Positions 20,341 through 31,689 of a DNA stretch of 64,000 nt are shown here, in pieces (within the stretch, counting starts at the first letter, position 1; every line of letters begins with the position of its first letter). The position numbers were made by a program, and so were the translations under genes. The notes beneath the pieces are model-generated. The model was not told the DNA's origin. It did not search any database and worked only from the letters and a program-made list of their open reading frames with translations. Origin of the DNA: Imbricaverruca yamaguchii (taxonomy: Eukaryota > Arthropoda > Thecostraca > Neoverrucidae); NCBI GenBank assembly GCA_034440575.1, contig JAOTOL010001330.1, forward strand, positions 535,001 through 599,000. The letters are read 5' to 3'.

Positions 20341-20646
20341 CTTTTTGTCAGTCTGTTTATCAAGCTGATACTGCTCTTTCGTTTGAGATGAAAATCGATC
20401 CGATCCGATGGATAGTTGCCGAGATACAGCTTCGAGAAGCGAAATATATCGCATATTTGGCAGGATAACCAAAAGCGAAACTTCAGCCATTTTCGTCCAC
20501 CCCTAGGAAACACTAAACTTTGTCGATTTTGGTGCCAATCCACTTCATTGGGGTCAAATAGTGGGGAAATGTGTAGGCTAAGTTTCTACAACTTTTGGTT
20601 ATTTTCGACAGGGCTACCTTACACTGATCATGGTTGAAAAACAGAT

Positions 20647-20745
20647 TTATTCAATAGCGTTACATATTGTCAATGCTGGAATACGGCCTCCCGAGTTTCT
20701 GAAACTCTGACCGTAACTGGCCAATTGCCAACTGACCATCAAACA
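20647..20745 (+). repeat. ~100-bp dispersed repeat shared with 12.56-12.66 kb
   Basis: TTTATTCAATAGCGTTACAT, TCAATGCTGGAATACGGCC and TGGCCAATTGCC match the other copy. It begins about 30 bases after the right end of the inverted-duplicate unit. Confidence 0.6.
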
Positions 20746-21255
20746 GCACCCAACGTCAGGCGGGTGAAGCGATTCGGATCCAGTCTCGCCAGCTCGAGGG
20801 AGGCCACTACTTGTTTCTCGTCGCTTGCGACGTCACACTGCGTCCCAGGCTAAGGCTCCGCCCCATTCCCCGCCCACTTTAGAGTCCATTTTGGAATCAC
20901 TGGGCTTGATTCATCTCAAAGTCGTGCTTCCTTGCTCTTATCATCAGCCATCAGGATAGTACTCATATAATGGACAATATGGATAATACGGTCAGGGTGA
21001 GATAGTGGGCGCCATTGAATTCCAGTGGTCTATCAATCGTAGTTCCGGGATGGAGCCAATGCTCTTAGGTTTATCATGCAACTGGAGTAAATCTGCGCCA
21101 TGGAATGAAAACCCATCAGATTAGGTCACATGATCTCAGCTTGTGTGGTTTCCTCTCTTGGGTGTTTACGATAAGATAAGTCGTGGAAATAGAACAAAGC
21201 CATCGATCCAATCGTGGTGATAAAAACCTAGAATTCGGCGCGTCATGATTAAGAA

Positions 21256-21300
21256 AGAGTATATAAGCAGCAACTCTTCACAGGACGCCATAGAAGTACC
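21256..21300 (+). promoter_or_regulatory. TATA core-promoter candidate
   Basis: GAGTATATAAGCAGCAACTC has a consensus TATATAAG at 21260-21267 with CTTCACAGGAC about 15-25 bases on, an acceptable initiator position. A polypurine-poor 150 bases follow without a recognised ORF, so the target is unknown. It may be a decoy. Confidence 0.35.
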
Positions 21301-21710
21301 ACGCTACGTCCACCAGAACCTGTATTCAGTGAAGGTGTTTAATGCGTTTATATTTGCACCGACTTGGTCAGACCACACTTCGCATCTCAATCGGTTCTTA
21401 GCAAATGCCTAACTTGACCCTTGCAAGTTGGGAAGCAAGCACCAGTCACCTTATCTCCACTGGTCTAGGTGTGGGACGGCAGGATGATCGCTGTGATAGC
21501 TCATGTCAGGTAGTCGCATATTGGGATCTGACAGTCGGTACTCAATGTAGCAAGGTGTGACATAGTATGCCATGCGGTACTCGTTGATGAATATTTCATG
21601 TTCATCTGGCAACTGAAGCACGGGAGGCTGGACCACCTTGGCCGTGCCTGGGCGTCGGTTGCCCACTAGTAGTGGTGTAGTGAAGACGTTGACTTGTAAA
21701 TTCACGATTT

Positions 21711-21865
21711 GGCAGACGACGTTTGGTCGGTTCTGCCTGGCAGACGATGTTTGGTCGGTTCTGCCCGGCAGACGACGTTTGGTCGGTTCTGCCCGGCAGA
21801 CGATGTTTGGTCGGTTCTGCCTGGCAGTCGACGTTTCGTCGGTTCTGCCTGGTCAGGCATTCCGT
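21711..21865 (+). repeat. 28-bp tandem repeat, about five copies
   Basis: GGCAGACGACGTTTGGTCGG followed by TTCTGCCC repeats with period 28 from 21711, with the last copies more diverged (CAGTCGACGTTTCGTCGG). Frames across it are artefacts. Confidence 0.9.
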
Positions 21866-21944
21866 GAAACGAATCCATGAATAGTCATGTAATAATGGAT
21901 TTAAATTTGACAAGGAGAAGCTCAGTTCAGACACTAACTACGCC

Positions 21945-22420
21945 CGCGCAAATATGGCCGTAAATTGTGCCGCAAAACCGCCGTCGCATCTCCGTGGGGA
22001 AACACATTCAGCCGGGGCCCGTTCGCGCCGTTTCCGGCCGCCACCCATGTCCCCCGGTGAGCACTCCATTGACTCCCAGAGTCGGACGGTCAGAGCTGTC
22101 AGCGTCGACGTCGGCAGCGGCGGCTTTCCGCCCCTGCTAATTACCGTCTGGCATCTCGACGCGACAAACAGCCCATTCACTCCCAATGTGACCCGTTAGC
22201 TGTTCGGTGCGCCCGGCCGGCTATCTGGCGGCGAATCTGACCGCTGCGGCGGCGCCGCCACGCCCCGCCTTTTGTGACCTGCGTCCCGGCCGCCGCCGAC
22301 CGTCGGTGGCCCCCTTCCCCCTGTCGGTGGCCCCCTTCCCCTCCGTCTATCCGCTGTGCGCGCGACGGCCGTTAATCCTGGCCGCCGTGCTCCCCTGATG
22401 CAGGAGACGGCGGCGCAGAG
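21945..22420. other. CpG-rich patch
   Basis: CpG-rich sequence with an internal 20-bp direct repeat (CTGTCGGTGGCCCCCTTCCC type) at about 22300-22340. Short frames on both strands have no recognised domain. Possible regulatory island. Confidence 0.3.
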
Positions 22421-22674
22421 GGGCCGCACACTAATTATCGACGGGACTTCCCCGCTCCTCAGTCTCGTCTCGGGGCTGAGGGTGGCCATCTTCGTGAGAA
22501 AAATTTGAAACGCCAAAACCCCCAAGTTCGCCACGCCAAGAAATGACAAATTTCAGTCGTGGTTTGACTGGAACAAAGCTATGACTGGAGCAGACTGGAT
22601 CACTACCAAGCACTGGTAGGAGCACAGAGTTGATAGCATACAGGAGTTGTGCATGCATTTACGCGATGAAAATT

Positions 22675-22770
22675 AAGCTCTGAGGTTAATCTAGGATAGT
22701 AGCTAGGATAGAACCTCAGAGCTTTCTAGAAAGAAAGCTCTGAGGTTAATCTAGGATAGTAGCTAGGATA
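22675..22770. repeat. 36-bp direct repeat (60-bp period) with an internal inverted 13-mer
   Basis: AAGCTCTGAGGTTAATCTAG and its continuation to GCTAGGATA is exact at 22675-22710 and 22735-22770. Between them AACCTCAGAGCTT (22712-22724) is the reverse complement of the first 13 bases, so either copy can fold onto it. Confidence 0.9.
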
Positions 22771-22919
22771 TTTAAATTGCGTGGACAATTCGCATCTATT
22801 GCAGACCCTGTGCTCCTACCTGACGGCCTTTCTCCGGTCGAACAATGACAGAAACCTGGCGGTTCTTGGCGTAACGATCTTGGCGGTTTGGGCGTTTTTG
22901 AATCGTTCCTGGAGACATT

Positions 22920-23210
22920 TGGCCACATCCCATCGGCGGCGCGCTCACATCTGGCAACGGCTGGCGCCGCCGGCTGGCGCCGCCGGCTGGGGCCGCCGGC
23001 TGGCGCCGATGGCCGGGGAGTGCGCCCTGACCCAGCAGGTATCTATCTGCCTGGGATCGGCTGAAGGCGCCCCCGCCCCGGCCCGACGCCGGCTGACCAC
23101 CAGGTGGCGGCTGTGTCGCCGCTGCACCGGCGCCGGCCGACGCTAATGGCGCCACTCGGAGCCGAGAGCTGAGCTCGCGGCGCGCTGGCGAGCCCCTCTC
23201 GGCGGCGGAC
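22920..23210. other. GC-rich patch with GGCTGGCGCCGCC tandem units
   Basis: Around 22964-23012 CGGCTGGCGCCGC-type units of about 14-16 bases repeat four times. The surrounding sequence is CpG-rich. No gene recognised. Confidence 0.45.
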
Positions 23211-23559
23211 AAACACCGGGTGTCGCAGGGGTGTCTATCATCCCCACGCTGTAGCTGGCAGAGTGCGTGTCATTAGGCAGAGCGACGCAGACTCTCCTGT
23301 CGTTAGGATCGAGCGGGCGGTGCGCCTGCGTGCGCTTCAAACCACAAGATGGCAGGCCACGAGGATCCTGCGGCTTGCTCGACACACAATGCAATTATTG
23401 AAATCAAGCCTCCTTTAACGGTGCAGCTATATTAGGCCTTATGTGCTGCAGAATGACCTACCACTCACAATGTCTAGTCAGTTTGACTGTCCGCTTATGA
23501 TGTCGACTTTTGAATCGGTTCGGATTGCTCATGACAAATGCACATGTAAAAACCGGCAT

Positions 23560-23690
23560 TGGCACAATGTCTTGGCATGAGGATTGACACCATGTCTCGA
23601 CACGAGGTCTTGAGAAAGGTCTTGACAAGAGGTCTTGACATGATGTCTTGTCACTAAGTCATTGACACCAGGCGTTGACATAGATTTCAC
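23560..23690. repeat. Imperfect GTCTTGACA repeat
   Basis: Variants of GAGGTCTTGACA and ATGTCTTGGCAT recur every 12-20 bases. Non-coding. Confidence 0.6.
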
Positions 23691-23699
23691 CTGCCCTAC

Positions 23700-24630
23700 C
23701 TTCCGGAACGCATCAAACGACAACTAATTCTGTTTTTAAAGTATGAAATTGTCAATTGTCTGAAGTCGTGCGAAATTCGAAGAGCAATATCTTGCATGAC
23801 TGGGTATTTTTTCAGGAAACCTAAGGATTGATCAGGTTGGCCATCATCAACCCCATGGATTGCAAGGGTTAAATTATCCTTGTTTCCCCTTTACCGCAAG
23901 GAAGAACGTTTAGCAAACTTGATGAATACGCACGAATAATCCGAACGTTAGACATTTGTGTTCATTGCCACGATGAAAGAGAATCCATGGGTACTGCCAC
24001 AAGTGCCGCCATTCTTACGCATTCTTGGCTTGTTATAATGTGTCTATGTGTCACTGGCCTAGCCTGTCAAAGGATTCAACCTTGCCGATTTCGATTTGTA
24101 AATGCGTTCGGTGTCAAGATCCAATTACGAGAACCACTGCACTACGTCACACCACAACTACACTGAGTGCACTACGTTTGGTTCACTGGCGCGCATAATT
24201 CCGTGGCAGCTATTTTCCATTGCCGCGTTGAAGTCTCCGTGTTCGACGGTACACTCTAATAGCCAAGCAACTTCAGCCTGAGCTTTGGCAACGGACCGAC
24301 CGCCAGGAGCCACCCATCTCTTCTTTCGAATCGCTTTGAACTGCTTAGTTCGTGTATGCTTCGGTCCTACTATGAATTTCACTAGTCTGCGACCTGTGGC
24401 AACGCATGGCTGAAATGAGGGGATCTGAGCACCTGGGAAGAGCTAGTCATTTTTAGGTTTCATTCTGTGTTTTGACTATCACGCCTCCGGAAAATCATTT
24501 GCATACATGAAAAGGACCGCTTTCAGGTCGTCAGGCGAATAAAGCTAAAATCAGCAGGCGGTCACATGACTTCACTTACCATCTTCATTGACAATATGCT
24601 AAACCTACGATATAGGGTGACCTAGCAGTG
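23700..24630. other. No recognisable gene
   Basis: Unique-looking sequence. A 74-codon minus-strand frame (24382-24158) has no family resemblance. Confidence 0.35.
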
Positions 24631-24639
24631 GATTCAGCA

Positions 24640-24905
24640 CCGACCTCCGGGTATATGATACTGATAAGATTGGCTATGGGAGCACGAAGGGACATGGCTG
24701 GAGGAGTTTGCAATTGTTGAATATGTGTCATATGAAATATCAGGTGAATGGTGTTAGATAGGTTGAGATATATAGTACCCTTAGATCTTGAGATAATGGA
24801 TTGATTGGGGTGTGAGGATGTACTCTTCTGGTATCTTTTCTGGGTAGGCTTGACCAAGATGGGCCCCTGTGGCTCTTATTTATCCTTCACACTTTATGAC
24901 TTTAT
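24640..24905 (+). mobile_element. 5'-truncated LINE 3' end (family C)
   Basis: AATATCAGGTGAATGGTG, GATAATGGATTGATTGGGG, CCCCTGTGGCTCTTATT and CACTTTATGACTTTAT occur in the same order at 52.15-52.40 kb. The CTGTGGCTCTTATT block is shared with families A and B, so all are related CR1-like elements. Confidence 0.75.
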
Positions 24906-25004
24906 TATTTCATAGGCACCTCCAATTTTCTTTCCAACTGTAGGCTATAATCCACCCTGCCCCCATCCCTTACCACATTTACTTTGCAAAGCCCTGTCCC
25001 TATT

Positions 25005-25335
25005 TAATGGGACAATTTCCTGATGCTGCCATGGCGACTGCGGCCGAGGGACTCCGTCTCGGCGGTGTCGCCATGGCAACAGCAGCCGCCGTGAGATGCC
25101 GGCAGCCTATCGGCGCCGACCGCACCGCCCCGCGGCCGTCGGCTCCGTCGTCGACGACGCGCGGAATCGCCTTGGCGCAGCCTCCCATCTCGGCCGGGCG
25201 TCTCATTGGCCGGCATCCGCGCGGCCCGGCATCCGATTGGCTCTCATCTCCGCGCCCGCGGGCGCCGCGTTCCATTGGCCCCCGCGGCCGCGCGTGAGAC
25301 GAGGACGCGCGGCGTCGACTGACGCGTGGGATGCT
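25005..25335. promoter_or_regulatory. CpG island with RFX X-box-like and CCAAT motifs
   Basis: Dense CpG sequence. Two X-box-like sites, GCTGCCATGGCGAC near 25025 and GTCGCCATGGCAAC at 25067-25080, precede three ATTGG (CCAAT on the minus strand) at 25205, 25236 and 25274. RFX plus NF-Y sites often cooperate at animal promoters. The CCAAT direction would favour leftward transcription, but no leftward exon was recognised. Confidence 0.45.
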
Positions 25336-25919
25336 GCCAACTGAGCTCTGCTCTCGTTTGCAAGCGGCGTTCCTTTCCGCCGCCAGCAGTTGCAAGCCAG
25401 TTGCTGGGTGTCATCAAGCCGCTGATGACGCGGCAGGGATGCCCGGTACTTCACTGCCAAGCGATGTTTATAGCATTCTTCTGTTTCCTTCAGGGTACCA
25501 CTTTCGCTCCCATCCAATGACCAACTTTACGACGTCAAAAAAAATGTTTGATGGAGTTGCGCGCATCACACGTGGAAAAGTGGAGGACGATTAATTCGAT
25601 TGATGTGGTAATCGTGTGTGGAGATGGTGTGGCCTAGCCGCAAACGGGAAAGTGCCACCTCTTGTGCACGAATGTGCTGGTGTGAAGATGGCTATTTTGA
25701 AAACGGCCAACGCATCGACACGGCCGCCCGAGTTCTGCTTCGCCAACCTCATCGGGCTGGCTGTCAGCTGATCCTCCCAGCCGAGGACTATGCGAGCGCG
25801 TGAAGAGACCTGAACCCTGTCTCGCAAGGACAGGGAAGGTCCTAACCAGCGGAGCTACTGGGGCGGCTATGCACCACCGCACACTCACTACTTCAGCTCC
25901 ACTCGCAGTTGCAGTGTTT

Positions 25920-25950
25920 TGTCTCTATTTATTTATTTATTTATTTATTT
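25920..25950. repeat. (TTTA)n microsatellite
   Basis: Six to seven TTTA units at about 25926-25950. Confidence 0.8.
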
Positions 25951-26039
25951 CACGATCCACGCCCTCCACGTGCAGTGGCTATTTTGGAACAGTCTGGGTC
26001 TGACACAGATATGTACCTACACACACCCTCATCGACCCG

Positions 26040-26470
26040 AGAGTTCCCTTCGCCCCCCCCCCCTCCATCTCCGCCCTTGTCAGCGCTGCCCCCCCCCCCC
26101 CGTCTCCCCCTCGTCAGCGCTGCCATCGGCTCGCCCCCGTTGGCGCGGCGGTCAGCGCGCGCCCCGCCGGCCGGCCGGCCGGCCGTCGCTCCGTCGCTCG
26201 CCGCCGCCGCCGACGCGGGCGTCGCTAGGCGACGGCGCCGCAACAGACGGCCGATGATATAATCTGAGACACGGCGCCGCGCCGGCCGAGACGACCGCGC
26301 ACATCGATCCTGTCGTCTGCTGACAAAGGGCCCATTGGCGCGCCGCCGCCGGCGCAGTTACGACCGTTTTACGAGCGGCCGCCGCCGGCGCGGTCGACGG
26401 CGTCGACGCGGCCGGACGACGGCCGGAACGTGCACACGCTCCGGTGGGGGGGGGGGGGGGGGGGCGTCAG
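26040..26470. other. GC-rich patch with C- and G-homopolymers
   Basis: Contains GGCCGGCCGGCCGGCC at about 26168, GCC triplet runs, an ATTGG at 26334 and a run of about 18 G ending near 26463. Pro/Arg-rich frames on all strands reflect composition. A CA/TG-rich tract follows to about 26720. Confidence 0.35.
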
Positions 26471-27059
26471 GTCGTGTTGAGACTTCCCACGCGTGGTTCC
26501 GCGGCGCTGGGCCCTACGTGCACGCGCACACGCGCGTGCACGTCGCCGCCAGCGACCAAGACACACAGCACGACTAGGTGTTGTGTGTCTTTGTCGGTTA
26601 TTGGTTATTGGAGTGTGTGGGTGCATCGGCTGCGTCGGTCATGCAGTGCACATTGTGTGTCTTGGTGTGTATGTTTATACATGTACGTGCACGCAGACAC
26701 ACATTCTGCGTGAGGCGAACGCTCGCCTCGCGTTGTGTTTGTGTCTGTCCGCGGCCAGAGCTGCGCCCCACAGAGAGCCTGTGCTACCTGTGTGGAGCTG
26801 GGCGTAGCCACAGTTGTGCTCCTGCACCGACAGCACGTGCTGGTATGGTTTGTACCACGTCCCACGCCTTGTTTTCGAGCTGGGGCCAAACTTGCCACAC
26901 GAATACTGCAAACAATGGTGTAGACACAGCACAGCCAGCCCATGCACATGTGAAGCCACATGTGAACACATCGAAGCCACATGTGATGTTGATATAATTA
27001 TATTACTTCAATAGTTCGTTTGCCGGATGCTTGGTGCCAGGCATGATTAACCCGTCCCG

Positions 27060-27900
27060 TCTCGGGGGGGGGGGGTCTTCAACCGCTCCCCCCCCCCCCT
27101 CAGGTTTTTCGCGGATAGCGGACGAACGGAGCGCGGCAGCGCGCCCAAACTTGGCAACCTTTTCCAACATCAATTTGGCATGCTGATTCATATCTTTTAG
27201 GTCAGGTCATCTAGTGTCAACGAGTTAGTCAAGGTCAAGTGAGGTCACCTGCAAAAAAGTTAAACCAGTCATCACGCTTTAACGGATGCAGATATGTTAA
27301 TGAAAGTTTCAGCGTTTGCTTACCTTTACGGATGCAACGAAACGTACGAGTTGAATTTTTCCCAATTTTTGACTACATATAAATTTTGCGTGTTTGCTAT
27401 ATTGCAGTTTAAATACAGGATTTTGGCTAAAGTAAGCATTTTTTATTAGGGCAAGTTGACTTCTAACAACGCTTCTTGGTCTGCTCTACTTATTGTAAAA
27501 AGAAAATTATAGAAAACTTGAAAACCAAAAATTCTGAAATTTCAACAACAAAAAAAATTATTTTGCGGGCCAAACAAAAAGTATAGCCCTGGTCGGTTTC
27601 GCTGTTCTTTTCTCATTCCAAATAAATTTTGTTTTTTTCATATATCCCCAAAATGAACTCCCCAGAGTAAAAAACAGAATGTAAGTCGTGAAAAGTCGTG
27701 AAAATCTAGCCCCCGGTGATGTCACTTTTGGATACTTTTTTGGGGGGGAGTGGACCCGGACCCTATTCGTCGAGCGCTTTCCGATGACATCTCTTTTGTT
27801 TTCGTGCGATGCTTAGTTTGGATTTTAGAGGGGGTGTCTTCAACCGCCCCCCCCCCCAAGACTGGGTGTGAGGATTTGACCGGAAAGACGGTGCGGGTTA
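27060..27900. repeat. Segment bounded by G-run/C-run blocks with GTCTTCAACCGC
   Basis: GGGGGTCTTCAACCGC followed by a C-run occurs at 27064-27102 and again, in the same orientation, at 27830-27860. Between them are an AT-rich core and GTCAAGGTCAAGTGAGGTCA, similar in style to the unit at 41.67-42.37 kb. Perhaps one repeat element with G/C-run ends. Confidence 0.4.
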
Positions 27901-28600
27901 AGTACGTCTTGTTGTTCTGATGAGGTGACTTACATTTAATGATTTTGATAAGTGCCGTGCGCTACAGCTCAATCTCCATATTCTTTTTGCAACTATCTTT
28001 TGAACTTCAATGAGATGGTCAGATTTAATGTAGCAGTGATTTAGAAATTGTTCGCCAACCTTGTTTCGAAAGTTGTTACGATTCAGATTGTAAAGATCCT
28101 CATAAACATCCGAGAGCAATGGAGACTACATTCTTTAGTGCTGAAGCACTTCCCAATGGTCGTCATTTGTTCCCGGTCTGTTGTTGACGAGCTAACCTCT
28201 GATCTGGGCAGAGGTCTGGTGACGACTTTCTGGACATCAGTCACCGCGATCACAAGCGAAGAAATTGGCCGCTTACGACGATAGAGCGGATGCACGATGG
28301 CATCCAGTAGGTTATACATATTGGAATTTCCAGCAGTGGGCGCAATAATTCATAAAACTATGACCCTCCATGCATTAGCATTACGCCTCACTTTCGGGAG
28401 CATATGGGCATGAAATCGCCCGTAGTGGCGCATCAGGTAAAAATTCACCCCTCGGTATCTGATCCACAGAGCCGGCGTTTGATCAAATGGCTGTTCCATG
28501 ATAAAACTCAGATATTTTTTTGCACTACTCATCTCAGCCTAATTCCCCAGGAAGGCTCTCAGAAAGTCGCCGAGGTTGAAGAGTGTCATAACACATATGT
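27900..28600 (-). pseudogene. Possible decayed coding region, unidentified
   Basis: Successive minus-strand frames (28532-28350, 28319-28083, 28119-27898) read like broken protein, for example FIMEQPFDQTPALWIRYRG and LLDAIVHPLYRRKRPISS. No family could be assigned. It may be chance. Confidence 0.2.
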
Positions 28601-29024
28601 TTAGCGCTTTATTTGCGCCAACATTGAGATACTTAGCTTTTGCCCGGGCGTTCGTAGAATATCTGACAGGGTCGCGATGTCAGAGAGTGTACATTGCCAG
28701 ACGCAACGGGCATTTCCGGCCGCTTCTCAGCACATCACTGGCGTCCCACCCGGGCTGGGGCCGCGCCCGGTCACCGCCCGCGGTCAGTGTACACTTTCCG
28801 TCAGCACAACCCTCGTCACACACCTCGTTACGTCACGAGGGCCCGGGCAATGGCCAGACGGGATAAACTATGTGCTACCAAGCGCAAAACATCTACCCTG
28901 CAGCTGTCTCTGACTGTTGTCACTTTCTGACGGCCCGCCATGGATTACTAAATGGAATGCCAAACAAAAAGCAACTCCGAGTTTTATCACACGTCAAATG
29001 TTCTTCATCAAATATTCGTCTTCG

Positions 29025-29195
29025 GGGGACGAGTAGCCTAGGGGTAAGTTGCTCGTCTCACAATCGAAAGGTTGCAGATTTGAGTCTCACCTGTCGCTAC
29101 TCTTCGCCCCCGAGCGACCAATCGGCGTGAGAGATTGGCGACGCTACATGACTCAACGGTCGATGTGTCGTAAAACCAACGACCGACCAACAACC
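29025..29195 (+). mobile_element. SINE-1 copy 1 (tRNA-derived)
   Basis: GGGGACGAGTAGCCTAGGGG (A-box-like TAGCCTAGGGG) and a decayed B box (GATTTGAGTCTC) head the element. The conserved body (CGGCGTGAGAGATTGGCG, ACTCAACGGTCGATGTGTCG, TAAAACCAA) follows. Flanking AAATATTCGTCTTCG at 29010-29024 and AAATATTCGCCTCCG at 29196-29210 is a diverged 15-bp target-site duplication, so this copy is older than most others. Confidence 0.9.
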
Positions 29196-29210
29196 AAATA
29201 TTCGCCTCCG

Positions 29211-30360
29211 TTATGCACAAAGTTCCAGGCGGTGGATGCTCAACGAGCCTGTTGTGACGGGCGATTTCATGCACTTGTGCGCCCGGTAAGTAAGACGCAA
29301 TGGCAATACACGGAGGATCGGGATTTTGTGAATTATTGCTCCCACTGTGGGACGCCCATGGCAGTGCTACCTACTGCATACTATTGCCTACAGTTTGAGG
29401 AATTGATGGCTATAAAAAGACCGCAGCATTGTCGTAACTCAAACGGTCGAACCGGCTAATAAAAGCTGACTTGCAAAATCGAAGAAAAGTACGTGAAGAA
29501 ATGCAATTGATCAATGGTGAATACAATTACACATTCGTGATCAGCACGTGCTTAGTCCCGAATGGTACGTGTCCCGTCTTTTGAGCATTCCAAGTCCTTC
29601 CAAGCAGCCATGCTTAGTGTTTCTTTTGAAAACTCGTGGCAGTGTCAATCAGCTAGCCATAACCTAAATACGCCTATAATTTGCCACTAAAGCACCTGTT
29701 GGTTGCTTCTATCCTTCTATCTGAAACCGTTACAAGATGCTGTGCACTCTTGAAAGTGTAGGGTACCAATACGCCGAACAAAAGGCATACGATGGGCGTT
29801 TTATAGCTATGTAATTATACCTGTAAGTGTGCGGATGGAGTATAAGTTGGATTTGATAGATATCATGACACACATGTGGCTTTGGTTCATTCCCTTGAAC
29901 TTGTCAGATGACACCAGAAGAGGTGTCTGGCACCCAAGTTATTCCGAAATTACTCGCTTGGCCAACCGTGCATCTCTCAGTATTGCAATATTCGTCGAAA
30001 CAGACATCAACCGCATCAACCACATTAACAACAGCCATTAAGTGTGCGCATGGGAGCTATGACACCACAAATGGCTTCTCGGTGAGTTCTCTGCTGATCG
30101 TGACTAACACCAAGAGATCACGCTTCGGCAATTCGAAGTGTGCCCCGCATGCGTGGACACGCGATATTGTTCGCAACAGTTCTGATTACGCTGAAATTCG
30201 ATGCTATCCCGGTCCCGGTATGCTATCCTATGCGAAGCTGTGTAGTCGTACACAACTTCGCCTAATCCTAGCACGCCTTGTGCGGTCGCGATGTTTAAAG
30301 GAACAACATGGATGCAATCAATGTTTAAGAGCAGTGCAGAGCAGAGAGCAAACTACCGAA
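29211..30360. other. No recognisable gene
   Basis: A 178-codon plus-strand frame (29908-30444) runs through this stretch into the duplicated segment but shows no domain and low-complexity Thr/Ser composition; I do not call it a gene. Confidence 0.35.
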
Positions 30361-30364
30361 TATT

Positions 30365-30529
30365 GTGCCAATGCGATAAATAATGTACTGTTTGCACTAT
30401 GCTTTATCATTAAAGAGAAAACTTTTACCATTGATAATAATTAACTCCGCTTGTTGGATCAGCATTGGAGAAACCTGGACGGTTGTTTGTTCACGGAGAG
30501 GGCAGAAAGCACCGCAAACGTGAGGAAGC
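30365..30529 (+). repeat. 165-bp segment duplicated at 32088-32251 (copy 1)
   Basis: CAATGCG(A/G)TAAATAATG, TTGTTGGATCAGCATTGG and CACCGCAA(A/G)CGTGAGGAAG align ungapped or nearly so with the second copy, 1.72 kb away, at about 80-85 percent identity by eye. Between the copies lie two hairpins and a ~37-40 bp minisatellite. Confidence 0.8.
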
Positions 30530-30992
30530 ATGGCACTGAATCACCACCGTCCCGCTACGCTAAGTCAAGAGGAGTTTCGCAATCGACTGCGGTTTACAAC
30601 GACACGACTAAGCCAGTGTACGGCGGCGCCATAAGGGACGCTGGACGAGCGCGAGGTCGGCGAGGAGGGGGGCAGGCTGGGGGACCCACCTGCTGTAGGC
30701 GCAGAGTCGGCCGCCAAGCCACCGATGGGAGCTGATGAACCGGCCACAGTTGGTTAGTTATTAGGGCTTTAGGGCGCATCGAGGACCGGCCACAACAGCA
30801 CTCTCTCTCTCTCTCTCTTGACAGGCCGTGAAGACATGCATCGTGCCTTAAACGGAACGTATTAATGGCAGACTGATTAGAGTTGGTGCTAGCTGTATCA
30901 CGGCCCTTGCATCCAGGGGTAGAGTTTCCCATTCTGTCGGTGGGGTCTGGCCCCGCCATTTTTTTTGGGCCCCACCAACTTCCTGCTCTCTT

Positions 30993-31022
30993 AGCATGGT
31001 ACACCATGGGGTGTACCATGCT
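30993..31022. repeat. Perfect hairpin, 13-bp stem
   Basis: AGCATGGTACACC, loop ATGG, GGTGTACCATGCT. Eight bases before the next hairpin. Confidence 0.9.
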
Positions 31023-31030
31023 ATCCGTCT

Positions 31031-31072
31031 AACGCTACCAAATCCGTACTCACGAACGGATTTGGTAGCGTT
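31031..31072. repeat. Perfect hairpin, 17-bp stem
   Basis: AACGCTACCAAATCCGT, loop ACTCACGA, ACGGATTTGGTAGCGTT. Together with the preceding hairpin it makes a tandem stem-loop pair. It is too short for a typical microRNA precursor. Confidence 0.9.
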
Positions 31073-31689
31073 CATCGCCTCCGGGCATTGGGTCGCACCA
31101 ATAATTGTCATCGTTCTCCACCCATGCTCACGTCTCACAGTCATTCCGCCCAGCCCATGCTGCACCCAACGCTTCAGAACGATGAACGGCCCACACCTGA
31201 AGCTGCCAGGTGGGTAGTGTAGGTCACGTGGTGCATGACGTCACGAGGTCAGCTGGCAATGGCTGGGACAAGCTGAGAGCCACCGTTGCGATGCGATGTG
31301 CAATCCGAGCTGCTCGCGCGGTGGAAATTCGTCGAAACCCGTCATTTTGATGCTGATTGAGAGTACTTGAGGATGAATAGCATGCTGGCAGCTAGTGCAT
31401 AACGAAATTAACAAGCAGCTCTGACACCGAGCGGAACGCCTAGAATTTGAAATGTACCGTGGCACGCTATCAAAAGTGGGTCGTCAGTGGGGAAAGCGTC
31501 GCAAACCTCTTTGAGTAAGCATTGAGCACGCTTCACGAGCGCTATTGAGTTGAAAGTTTGGAAGCATCAGAATTATGAGATTACATCTGATTATGAGTGT
31601 AAAACACTTACAAAAACTTCATTACGATTCAAGGAGTGACGGTTGGGCCGCACTGGGCCGGGCGGGAAGTTCAGGCGAGCTTTCCTATC

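Larger units (their letters stand above)
19343..20616 (+). mobile_element. Inverted-duplicate unit, right copy
   Basis: Starting at CTATCAAGTCAGTCAATGTG this repeats the left copy in opposite orientation and ends at GACAGGGCTA, where the left copy also ends. It lacks the first ~180 codons of the left copy. It holds the C-terminal protein fragment, the second conserved frame with its CAG|GTAAGT donor at 19970/19971, and a complete small MITE. The unit ends in TAGCCCTGTC in both copies. Confidence 0.75.

Noticed and set aside
29026..29100. Functional tRNA gene in the SINE-1 head
   Set aside because: The anticodon stem is mispaired, the acceptor stem is not closed, and the same head recurs at five other sites attached to the SINE body.
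29908..30444. 178-codon plus-strand frame as a gene
   Set aside because: No domain, and its end lies in a duplicated non-coding segment whose second copy is not open in this frame.
31031..31072. microRNA precursor
   Set aside because: A 17-bp stem with an 8-base loop is too short for a typical precursor, and there is no evidence of a mature-length arm.
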